A stretch of 64,000 nucleotides of DNA from Nocardia asteroides (GTDB taxonomy: Bacteria; Actinomycetota; Actinomycetes; Mycobacteriales; Mycobacteriaceae). Below are positions 28,403-35,866 of the stretch, piece by piece. Positions within the stretch are counted from its first letter, which is position 1, and the number at the start of each line of letters is the position of its first letter. The notes beneath the pieces were generated by a model. It saw nothing but the letters and a program-made list of their open reading frames with translations. It had not been told where the DNA came from and made no database searches. The stretch is taken from assembly GCF_900637185.1 (NCBI RefSeq), contig NZ_LR134352.1:3958001-4022000 (forward strand), given 5' to 3'. The translations under genes were made by a program, and so were the position numbers.

Positions 28403-28963
28403 TCAGGGGTGATAGGTGTTGATGGCCGGCGCGTGCGGCAGCGCGAGGGCGTGGGCGATCAGGCTCGTCCACTGCCGCACGGCCTCCCAGTCCCGGAGGT
28501 CGCCGTAGCGGGTCCCGCCGAGCAGCCGGAACATCGCGCGGGCCCGCCAGGACACGCCCGCCCGCTCGTATTTGCCGGCGAAGGCGGCGTAGTCGCGAGG
28601 ATGCAGCGCGCCGATCACTGCGCCGATCTTGCTCGGGATCTGCCGTCCCGCCCACCGTCCGATCGGTCCACGCAGCGCGGGCCCGAGCCCGACGCTGAAC
28701 AGCCAGACGTCCATGTCGCCGAGCGCGGGCAGGTTGCGCCGAATGTAGGCCGACGCCTCGGGCAACAGATCCATGTCGTGGATGGCGCTGCCGATCACGA
28801 CGGTGTCGAAACCGGTCAGATCGGGTGCGTGCTCGATGTCGTGCAGCTCGGCGCGCGCTCCGCGGGACAGCAGGTCCTCGCAGATGTATTCGGCGATGTC
28901 GCGGGTCGAGCCCTGGGCGGTGGCGAACAGGACCGCGACGCGGGGTGCAGGTGTTGTGGTCAT
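28403..28963 (-). CDS. Flavodoxin-domain protein (HemG-like fold)
   Basis: 186 aa. VAVLFATAQGSTRDIAEYI is the FMN phosphate loop, and TVVIGSAIHDMDLLPEASAYI resembles the menaquinone-dependent protoporphyrinogen oxidase (HemG)/flavodoxin group. The rest, GKYERAGVSWRARAMFRLLGGTRYGDLRDWEAV, is typical of actinobacterial HemG-like flavodoxins. The partner is unknown. It is the second flavodoxin-like gene in the island and is divergent from the ABC exporter over a 168-bp region with two near-consensus DosR-like boxes. Confidence 0.87.
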   Translation of the reverse strand: MTTTPAPRVAVLFATAQGSTRDIAEYICEDLLSRGARAELHDIEHAPDLTGFDTVVIGSAIHDMDLLPEASAYIRRNLPALGDMDVWLFSVGLGPALRGPIGRWAGRQIPSKIGAVIGALHPRDYAAFAGKYERAGVSWRARAMFRLLGGTRYGDLRDWEAVRQWTSLIAHALALPHAPAINTYHP

Positions 28964-29021
28964 GATGTCAGCCTCGCCTGTCGGCGCCGTCGCCGGTCAG
29001 AGCCGTGATGCCCGTAAGGCA

Positions 29022-29035
29022 GGGACCAATGGCAC
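29022..29035 (+). promoter_or_regulatory. Near-consensus DosR-like box (flavodoxin/pfkB side)
   Basis: GGGACCAATGGCAC matches 12 of 13 informative positions of GGGACYWWNGKCCC. It is centred about 65 bp before the flavodoxin start. Confidence 0.75.
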
Positions 29036-29081
29036 CGGCGGCCCGGACCGGCGACGTATGGTGACCAACGCGGGTCCATGC

Positions 29082-29095
29082 GGGACCTTCGGCTC
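29082..29095 (+). promoter_or_regulatory. Near-consensus DosR-like box (ABC exporter side)
   Basis: GGGACCTTCGGCTC matches 12 of 13 positions and ends 36 bp before the ABC ATPase start at 29132. It overlaps an alternative upstream ATG at 29078, which argues for the 29132 start. Confidence 0.75.
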
Positions 29096-29131
29096 TCCTC
29101 GACGGCGCGGGTCCGCAGCGACGATCAGACC

Positions 29132-30052
29132 ATGACGCACGAACCGGCCATCGCTGTCGCCCAAATGAGCAAGTCCTTCGGGTCGACCGTCGCACTGGAC
29201 GCACTCGATCTGACCGTGCAGCCGGGGACGGTGCACGGATTCCTCGGACCGAACGGGGCGGGCAAGACGACCACGATCCGGATCCTGCTCGGGCTGATGC
29301 GCGCCGACGCGGGGACGGCCCGAGTGCTGGGCCGGGATCCCTGGGCCGATGCGGTGGCCGTCCACCGGCGGCTGGCGTACGTGCCCGGCGAGGTCACCCT
29401 CTGGCCGGGTATCACCGGTGGGGAGACCATCGACCTGCTCGCGAAGCTACGTGGCGGGATCGATCCACGCCGACGTGCGGAACTGCTCACGCGGTTCGAG
29501 CTCGATCCGGCGGTCAAGGCCCGCGCCTACTCCAAGGGCAACCGCCAGAAGGTCGCGCTGATCGCGGCATTGGCCTCCGACGCCGAACTGTTCCTGTTCG
29601 ACGAGCCCACCGCGGGCCTGGACCCCTTGAAGGAGATGGAGTTTCAGCACTGCGTCCGCGAACTCGTCGCCGAGGGCCGCACCGTGCTGTTGTCGAGTCA
29701 TCAACTCGCCGAGGTGGAGGCCCTCTGCGACGCGGTCACCATCGTCCGGCGGGGAAGGACCGTGGAGACCGGTACCCTGGCCGAGCTGAAGCACCTCCGT
29801 AGTACCTCGGTCGACGTCGAAACAGTGCGACCCGCAGCGGAATTGGCCGACGTCCGGGGTGTACGCGACCTGGTCACGGCCGGCACCCGCGCCCGCTTCG
29901 AGGTCGACACGGCAGACCTCGAGCATGTGCTGCGCGCCGTGGTCGAGTTCGGCATCGTGGACATGACCACCAGCAAACCGACCTTGGAAGACATCTTCCT
30001 GCGCCACTACGCCGGCGCCGGGGACCGCACCCCCACCGCGGCGACGTCATGA
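29132..30052 (+). CDS. ABC exporter ATP-binding protein
   Basis: 306 aa from ATG 29132; an in-frame ATG at 29078 would place a DosR-like box inside the gene. Walker A is GPNGAGKTTTIR, the signature loop is YSKGNRQKVALI, Walker B is ELFLFDEPTAGLD, and the switch His is in LLSSHQLAEVE. It belongs to the ABC-2/DrrA-like exporter class. The C-terminal about 80 residues form the regulatory extension. It overlaps the permease start (ATGA). The substrate is unknown. The adjacent WS/DGAT gene hints at a lipid-related role. Confidence 0.92.
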   Translation: MTHEPAIAVAQMSKSFGSTVALDALDLTVQPGTVHGFLGPNGAGKTTTIRILLGLMRADAGTARVLGRDPWADAVAVHRRLAYVPGEVTLWPGITGGETIDLLAKLRGGIDPRRRAELLTRFELDPAVKARAYSKGNRQKVALIAALASDAELFLFDEPTAGLDPLKEMEFQHCVRELVAEGRTVLLSSHQLAEVEALCDAVTIVRRGRTVETGTLAELKHLRSTSVDVETVRPAAELADVRGVRDLVTAGTRARFEVDTADLEHVLRAVVEFGIVDMTTSKPTLEDIFLRHYAGAGDRTPTAATS

Positions 30053-31656
30053 CCACGGCGACGCGCGAGCGCGGAACCGCGGGCATGACAACGCTGGTCC
30101 GCTTCACGCTGCGGCGTGAACGACGCATCCTGCCCTGGTGGCTACTGGGCGTCGCCGCGCTGATGGCGCTGCAATCGGTGAGCAGTCAGAACTTCTACGA
30201 CACACCCGCCAAGCTCGCCCAGCTGCGCGCCACCATGGAAGCGAACGCCGCCGTCGTCGCGATGGGCGGCCCGACCCGGTTGCTGGAGACGATCGGTGGC
30301 GAGGTCGTCTTCGAGATCTTCGCCTACCTGGCTGTCGTCGTCGCGCTGCTGAACATGTTCCTGGTGGGCCGCAACACCCGATCGGACGAGGAGACCGGAC
30401 GAGCCGAACTGATCAGGTCGGCGCCGGTGGGCAGGCACGCGAGCATGGTCGCCGCCCTGGTCAGCGCGCTGATCGTCGACTGCGCGGTGGCGGTGATCGT
30501 TTCCTTGACGGCGGCCGTGACCGGACTGCCCGCGGGCGGGTCGGCGCTGGTCGGAGTGGCGATCGCGGGAATCGGATTCACCGTGGCGGCGGCGACGGCC
30601 GTGGCCGCCCAGGTGTTCGAGAATCCGCGCAGCGTCTACGGCGCGGTCACCGGACTGATCGTGGCCATGTATGTGGTGCGCGCGGTCGGTGATGCCGGTC
30701 AGAGCGCGGTCGCTTGGGCATCGCCGATCGGCTGGGGGCAGCGGACGTATCCTTTCGTCGACGACCTCTGGTGGCCGGTGACGTTGTTCGCCGCGACTTC
30801 GGTGGTGTTGATCGGCGTCGCCTTCGGGTTGTCACGACGGCGCGACTTCGGCGCCGGGCTGCTCGGCTATCGGTCCGGGCGTGACACGGCTTCGGTACTG
30901 CTGGGTTCGCCGTTGGGGCTGGTGTGGCGGCTGCAGCGAGGCGCCGTTCTCGCCTGGGCGATGGGCGCGCTGGTCCTCGGCGGCGCCTACGGCTCCTTCG
31001 CCGACAGCATCGAGCAGTTCCTGGCCGACAACCCCGAGCTCGCGGCCTATCTCGGGGGAGACGCGGTGCGCGATGCCGTGGACTCCTACCTCGCGCTGAC
31101 CTTGGCCATCGGTGCGCTGCTGGCCGCCGCGTGTGGCGTTGCCTGCGTGCTGCGAGCACGATCGGAGGAATCAACAGGCCGCGCGGAACTGGTTCTGGCC
31201 GGTCCGGTCGGGACGGTGCGGTGGCTCACCGGCTACCTGGTCGTCGCCGTGACGGGCAGCGCCGTGGTCCTGTTCGCGGGCGGACTCGGGGAGGGTCTGG
31301 CGCACGGCGCGCGCATCGGCGAGCCGGTCCAGGCGCTGCGCCTGGCCGTGTCGGCGCTCGGGTATCTGCCGGCCGTATGGGTCGTCGTCGCCGTGACCGT
31401 GGTGGTCGTGGCCTGGGCACCGGATTTCGCGGCTGTGCTCGGCTGGACCTACTTCGCCTACGTCGTCGTGGCGCTGCTGTTCGTCGATGCCTTCGAACTG
31501 CCCGGCTGGGTCGCTGGGGCCTCACCCCTGCGTCACACCCCGCTCGTACCACTCGAACGAATGGATCCGGCGGCAAGCGCTGTCCTCCTCGCGGTGACAG
31601 TGGGCGCGACAGCCGTCGCGTGGGCAGGGATACGGCATCGCGATGTCTGCCGTTGA
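30049..31656 (+). CDS. ABC-2 type exporter permease (double-length)
   Basis: 535 aa, about 12 transmembrane helices in two similar halves. Each half starts with a basic stretch and a long helix, and carries a repeat of the RSDEETGRAELIRSAPVGR / RSEESTGRAELVLAGPVGT motif (near residues 110 and 378). This is the tetronasin/anti-microbial-type fused permease seen in actinobacteria. It forms the membrane part of the exporter with the ATPase at 29132. The repeated E-x-TGRAEL segments probably form coupling helices to the ATPase. Confidence 0.9.
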   Translation: MTTATRERGTAGMTTLVRFTLRRERRILPWWLLGVAALMALQSVSSQNFYDTPAKLAQLRATMEANAAVVAMGGPTRLLETIGGEVVFEIFAYLAVVVALLNMFLVGRNTRSDEETGRAELIRSAPVGRHASMVAALVSALIVDCAVAVIVSLTAAVTGLPAGGSALVGVAIAGIGFTVAAATAVAAQVFENPRSVYGAVTGLIVAMYVVRAVGDAGQSAVAWASPIGWGQRTYPFVDDLWWPVTLFAATSVVLIGVAFGLSRRRDFGAGLLGYRSGRDTASVLLGSPLGLVWRLQRGAVLAWAMGALVLGGAYGSFADSIEQFLADNPELAAYLGGDAVRDAVDSYLALTLAIGALLAAACGVACVLRARSEESTGRAELVLAGPVGTVRWLTGYLVVAVTGSAVVLFAGGLGEGLAHGARIGEPVQALRLAVSALGYLPAVWVVVAVTVVVVAWAPDFAAVLGWTYFAYVVVALLFVDAFELPGWVAGASPLRHTPLVPLERMDPAASAVLLAVTVGATAVAWAGIRHRDVCR

Positions 31657-31770
31657 TCGTGTTCGCGGTTCGTCGGTGCCGGCGTCACCTCCAGGTACCG
31701 ACCTGGCGGACGCGCCTGATCGACAAGGGGGAGATGCCGGCCACCGTATCGCTGCTCTCGAGGTCGAACC

Positions 31771-33102
31771 ATGAACGAGCTGCGTCCCCTGGATTGGGGA
31801 TTTCTGGAACTGGAGAACACCGATCGCCACATCAGTCTCGGCATCGGTGCCGCCGCGATCATCACCGGGCAGGCGCCGAGCCGCGCGGAATTCTCCGCCT
31901 GGCTGGGCGAGCGAATCAGCCATGTCGGACGGCTGAGCCAGCGAGTCCACCGAGCGCCATTGGAACTGACCGCCCCGGCGTGGGAACAAGACCCCGAATT
32001 CGATCTGGCACAGCACATTCGGTGGACCGCGCTGCCCGCACCCCGAGACGAGTCGATGTTACGGGAGTTGATCGCCGTCGAGCTGGAGCAACGACTCGAT
32101 CGAGATCACCCGCTCTGGGAATGCGTGGTTGTCGAGCAATTGGCGGGAAACCGCTGGGCCATGATCGTCAAGGCACACCACAGCATGGTCGATGGAATGT
32201 CGGGAATCGCGTTGCTCGAGCGTCTGTGTGATCCCGGATCGCCCAGCCGCGCGCCGGACAGCTCTCCACGATCTGTTCGGCCCCGCCCCGGACTCGGCGA
32301 GTGGGTGACCACCGGCATTCGGCTTCCGTTGACAGCGCCCAGGTTCGCGCTGTCGATGGTCCGCGCTGTCGTTCCGGTGGTGTACTCCGCGCTGGCTCCG
32401 AGTACCCCGTCCTCGTTGAACGGTCCGATCGGCCGGAAGCGCCGCTATGCCGTCGCGAAGGTGTCGATGTCCGACATCCGCGCCATCGAGGCGACGTTCG
32501 GCACTTCCGTCAACGACGTGGCACTGGCCGCGATCACCGCCGCCTATCGACGCCTCCTGCGGCACCGTGGCGAAGAACCGACCGCGGACAAGATCCGCGT
32601 CCTCGTCCCCGTGTCCATGCGCGGCGACGACGCCGAATCCGCGCTGGACAACCGCATCTCGGTGATCCTTCCCTATCTCCCGGTGGAACGCTCCGACCCG
32701 GTCGAGCAGCTGATCGCCGTGCATGAACGAGTGGCACGGCACCGGGCGCGAGGCGAAGCGGAAGCAGAGACCTCGATTGTGTCGATGGCCCAGTTCCTGC
32801 CTTTCCGGATCGGAGCCTGGGCCGTTCGGATAGCCGGCCATTTTCCGCAGCGCAGCGTCGCGGCGCTGGCCACCAACGTTCCGGGACCTCGACGACGACT
32901 CGGCGTAAACGGTCGCGACGTGCTGGAGATCTGGCCCTGTATCCCCATCGCCATGCGCCTGCGCACCACGATCGCGATCCTGAGCTATCGCGATCGCCTC
33001 GTCTTCGGTATCACCGGCGACTACGGCGCCACGCCCGATATCGATCTCATCGCCGACGGCATCCGACACGGTATCGCGGAACTGCGGGCACACACCCAGT
33101 GA
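31771..33102 (+). CDS. WS/DGAT acyltransferase (Tgs-like)
   Basis: 443 aa. The acyltransferase motif KAHHSMVDGMSG (His136, His137, Asp141, Gly142) and the C-terminal FFxNVPGPxx-like element (ALATNVPGPRRRLG) define the wax ester synthase/diacylglycerol acyltransferase family. It makes triacylglycerol or wax ester from acyl-CoA. M. tuberculosis Tgs1 (Rv3130c) is the DosR-regulon enzyme for TAG storage in hypoxia. It follows the ABC permease by 114 bp, so co-transcription is possible but not certain. Confidence 0.93.
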   Translation: MNELRPLDWGFLELENTDRHISLGIGAAAIITGQAPSRAEFSAWLGERISHVGRLSQRVHRAPLELTAPAWEQDPEFDLAQHIRWTALPAPRDESMLRELIAVELEQRLDRDHPLWECVVVEQLAGNRWAMIVKAHHSMVDGMSGIALLERLCDPGSPSRAPDSSPRSVRPRPGLGEWVTTGIRLPLTAPRFALSMVRAVVPVVYSALAPSTPSSLNGPIGRKRRYAVAKVSMSDIRAIEATFGTSVNDVALAAITAAYRRLLRHRGEEPTADKIRVLVPVSMRGDDAESALDNRISVILPYLPVERSDPVEQLIAVHERVARHRARGEAEAETSIVSMAQFLPFRIGAWAVRIAGHFPQRSVAALATNVPGPRRRLGVNGRDVLEIWPCIPIAMRLRTTIAILSYRDRLVFGITGDYGATPDIDLIADGIRHGIAELRAHTQ

Positions 33103-33159
33103 CGAAGCCGGTGTGGGTCGGCGCCGGAACGAGCGGCCATCGATGGGCCGGATCGTGGA

Positions 33160-33937
33160 TCACCCGAGGAAGACGACGTCGACGATCACGAATCCCGCCA
33201 CTGCGAAGACAAGGTAGGCGAACCATCTCTGGAGACGGGCGGCCTCGACCCGGCGTCCCCAGCGGCCTGCCGCGACGGATCCGCCGATGGCGGTGGCGGT
33301 GAAGGCCAGGACGATCCTCCAGTCGACGTCGATGCCGTCGAGATAGGCGAGGAGTCCGGAGCCCGAGTTCGCGGCGATGATCACCAGGGACGTACCGACC
33401 GCCACCGGCATCTCGACGCCGAGTAGCAAGACGAGCGCTGGGACCAGGAGGAATCCGCCGCCGACTCCGAAGAGCCCGGTCAGAAAGCCGATGACGAGTC
33501 CGGCCGGGACGGCCCGGGAAGTGCAGCGGCGCCAGTCGACGGTGGCCTCCTCCGCTCGGCAGGCGGTTCCGATTCCCGTTTCCCCCCTGCGCATGCGGGC
33601 CGCGGCCGCCACCATCACCATGGCGAATCCGGCCAGGGCGACCGTGGGGGGGCAGCGATCGGTTCACGGCGCTGCCGGCGAACGCAGCCGGTAATCCGGT
33701 CGCTGCGAACACGCCGGCGACTCGCCACTGGACCTGACCGGACCGAAGCTTGGGCACGGCGCCGACCGCCGCGGACGAACCGACGACGAGCAGTGACATC
33801 GGGACCGCCTGCCCCAGTGGGATTCCGAGGCCATAGACGAGCCCGGGTACGGCGAGGATCGAGCCGCCGCCACCGAGCAGTCCGAGCGAGATCCCGATGG
33901 CGGTGCCCAGTACCAGCGCGAACAACATGGTCGTCAT
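33160..33937 (-). pseudogene. TauE/SafE-family sulfite exporter, frameshifted
   Basis: Starting at ATG 33937, the frame encodes MTTMLFALVLGTAIGISLGL and the first four helices of a TauE/SafE permease. It loses homology at the G7 run 33646-33652 (C7 on the coding strand). One base removed there joins it to the frame ending at 33160, which carries the second GLVIGFLTGLFGVGGGFLLVP repeat and remaining helices. The restored protein is about 258 aa with two-fold symmetry. TauE/SafE proteins export sulfite or related C1/sulfur anions. It may be a true inactivation, phase variation or a homopolymer sequencing error. It is adjacent to persulfide genes. Confidence 0.8.
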
Positions 33938-34010
33938 CCGGCGATCTCCGGTCTCGCTGTCGGACGCTTCGACGAGCCGGGCCGGCCCGAACCGACGCAG
34001 TGCTGCGGGG

Positions 34011-34181
34011 TCAACGTCGAAGGATGCGGCCGAAGAACCCGGTGCCGTCGGCGGTGGTGATCTTCTTCGGGCACGAGCAGCGCTGTGCCACGGGCACGGA
34101 TCGCAGGACGCTGTCGACGTGCGATCCGCAGCCGTCCCAGGTCGTCTTTCCACACGCCGGACAGGTGACGGCGTAACACAT
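34011..34181 (-). CDS. 56-aa Cys-rich zinc-ribbon-like protein
   Basis: The minus strand from ATG 34181 (GGAGG upstream: TGAGGAGGCCGT) encodes a 56-aa peptide. It begins MCYAVTCPACGKTTWDGCG and contains a later CSC, then a basic tail. Small proteins with this MCYAVTC-x2-CGKTTW-x-GCGxHVD pattern recur in actinobacteria as conserved hypotheticals. The Cys spacing suggests metal or persulfide chemistry. It is transcribed from the region holding CsoR/CstR-type operators and precedes the TauE/SafE gene by 73 bp, probably in one operon. Confidence 0.8.
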   Translation of the reverse strand: MCYAVTCPACGKTTWDGCGSHVDSVLRSVPVAQRCSCPKKITTADGTGFFGRILRR

Positions 34182-34215
34182 ACGGCCTCCTCAGGGCTTT
34201 CCAACTGTCGCGAAC

Positions 34216-34233
34216 AATACCCCCCTAGGTATT
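34216..34233. promoter_or_regulatory. CsoR/CstR-type operator 1
   Basis: AATACCCCCCTAGGTATT has perfect 6-bp arms around a GC-rich centre, the pattern of CsoR-family (CstR persulfide-sensor or Cu-sensor) operators. It is 35 bp upstream of the 56-aa protein gene. Confidence 0.75.
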
Positions 34234-34238
34234 GTTGC

Positions 34239-34254
34239 ATACCCTAGGGGGTAT
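34239..34254. promoter_or_regulatory. CsoR/CstR-type operator 2
   Basis: ATACCCTAGGGGGTAT has perfect 6-bp arms (ATACCC/GGGTAT). It is 23 bp from operator 1 and 55 bp upstream of the MBL-rhodanese start. The twin arrangement suggests coordinated control of the divergent genes. Confidence 0.75.
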
Positions 34255-34308
34255 CTGGCAACCTGGCTGTAGCGGCAGTGAATGGCTTGTCCGGACCGGA
34301 GGAACGTG

Positions 34309-35682
34309 ATGATTCTCGAGCAGTACTACATCGAATGCCTGTCCCACGCCTCGTACCTGATCGGTGATGAGAGCAGCGGCCGGGCTGTCGTCGTCGATCC
34401 TCGGCGGGACATCACCGACTACCTCGACGACGCACGCCGGTACGGCCTGGCAATCGAAGGTGTGATCAACACCCACTTCCACGCGGATTTCGTTTCCGGT
34501 CACCTCGAACTTCTCTCGGCCACCGGCGCCTGGATCGGCTTCGGCGCCGCGGCGGACACCGACTACCCGATTCGCCGGTTCGCGCACGGTGAGCATGTCT
34601 CGCTGGGTGAGGTCGATCTGGAGGTGCTGTCCACGCCGGGGCACACCTGGGAGTCGATCAGCCTGGTCGTGCGTGAAACCCCGGCGGCGTCCCCGACCGC
34701 GGTGTTGACGGGGGATTCGCTGTTCATCGGTGACGTGGGCCGACCCGACCTGGTCAACCTCGGTAGCGGCTCCAGCGCCGACCTGGCCCGCGCGATGTAC
34801 CGGACGATCCACCAGACCCTGCTGGCCCTGCCGGACTCGGTGGTCGTCCTGCCCGCGCACGGCGCGGGCTCGTCGTGTGGGAAGAACCTGTCCGCGGAGC
34901 TGAGCTCGACGATCGGCGAACAGCGGCGGTCCAACCCGTCGGTGCAACCGATGACCGTCGACGCCTTCGTCGCCCTGATCACCGACGGTCAACCGGCCGT
35001 GCCGGAGTATTTCCACGTCGACGCGGCCTTGAACAAGAGCAACCGGCCTCTGCTGGAACCGGGACGCGTCATCCCGGCGATGTCGGCCGCGCACCTTCGG
35101 GCCGAACTGGCGGCCGGCACCCGTGTGCTGGATACCCGAACGCCGGACGATTTCGCCGCCGCGCACCTCCGCGGCTCGGTCAATGTCGGTTTCGACGGGC
35201 GGTTCGCCGAAACCAGTGGCATGGTCGCCGGGATCGGCGAGCGTATCGTGCTGGTCAGCTATCCCGGGGAGGAGCAGACCGCCGCGCTGAGGATGTCGCG
35301 CATCGGCTCCGATGAAGCCGTCGGGTATCTCGGTGTCGATCGCGACGGAGTCTTCCCCGCGGAACTGCGGGACCTGGTGCAGATGGCACACCGGACGACG
35401 GTCGAGGAACTGCGCGGATTGCTCGCCGACGGCCAGGTCACCCTGGTCGACGTGCGCAACCCCGGCGAACGGGAGTTCGGCGCCATTCCGGCGGCGATGT
35501 CGATCCCGCTGGCGCAGTTGCGCTCCCGGGCCGGCGAGCTACCTGCGGATTCGCCGATCGTCGTGCACTGCGCCGGTGGATGGCGTTCCAGCGTCGCCGC
35601 TTCGCTACTGCGGTCGCTGGGTGTGGCACAGGTCAGCGATCTTCTCGGCGGTTACGACGCATGGGCCGAAGCGACGGTCTAA
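34309..35682 (+). CDS. MBL persulfide dioxygenase / double rhodanese fusion (CstB-like)
   Basis: 457 aa, ATG 34309 after GGAGGAACGTG. The N-terminal metallo-beta-lactamase domain has THFHADFVSGH (His56, His58, Asp60), as in ETHE1-type persulfide dioxygenases. A first rhodanese domain (about 255-350) lacks a catalytic Cys (VSYPGEEQTAALR). A second (about 365-457) has HCAGGWRSS with Cys421. This three-domain layout is that of CstB, which oxidises persulfides to thiosulfate. Divergent TauE/SafE and CsoR-type operators support a sulfide-detoxification role. The CstR repressor itself is not in view. Confidence 0.9.
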   Translation: MILEQYYIECLSHASYLIGDESSGRAVVVDPRRDITDYLDDARRYGLAIEGVINTHFHADFVSGHLELLSATGAWIGFGAAADTDYPIRRFAHGEHVSLGEVDLEVLSTPGHTWESISLVVRETPAASPTAVLTGDSLFIGDVGRPDLVNLGSGSSADLARAMYRTIHQTLLALPDSVVVLPAHGAGSSCGKNLSAELSSTIGEQRRSNPSVQPMTVDAFVALITDGQPAVPEYFHVDAALNKSNRPLLEPGRVIPAMSAAHLRAELAAGTRVLDTRTPDDFAAAHLRGSVNVGFDGRFAETSGMVAGIGERIVLVSYPGEEQTAALRMSRIGSDEAVGYLGVDRDGVFPAELRDLVQMAHRTTVEELRGLLADGQVTLVDVRNPGEREFGAIPAAMSIPLAQLRSRAGELPADSPIVVHCAGGWRSSVAASLLRSLGVAQVSDLLGGYDAWAEATV

Positions 35683-35683
35683 C

Positions 35684-35707
35684 CTGCGGTGTGCCGTGTC
35701 ACCGCAG
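35684..35707 (+). terminator. Hairpin terminator after MBL-rhodanese gene
   Basis: CTGCGGTG and CACCGCAG form an 8-bp perfect stem around an 8-nt loop, directly after the stop codon. Confidence 0.65.
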
Positions 35708-35866
35708 ACGAGGTTTCTGCCCGGCACGATGATCGGGCCGATTCACGCGTGAAGGCACCCGGAGAGCGAATCCGTTGTGGGTGGTGCTGTAACAGCATGG
35801 CACCGCTCCTGACGCGCGTCGGGTTGTCGGCCTGGTCGGTGAAGGTGCGGTCGTCGAGTCGGGTCT

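Noticed and set aside
31691..31706. Palindrome CCAGGTACCGACCTGG between ABC permease and WS/DGAT
   Set aside because: Arms are only 6 bp in GC-rich DNA and it does not fit the DosR-like consensus; possible but unsupported as an operator.
34011..34181. Treating the TauE/SafE upstream frame as continuous with the Cys-rich peptide (one long gene)
   Set aside because: The Cys-rich peptide is in its own frame with its own RBS and stop; the TauE start at 33937 has its own GGAGATC.
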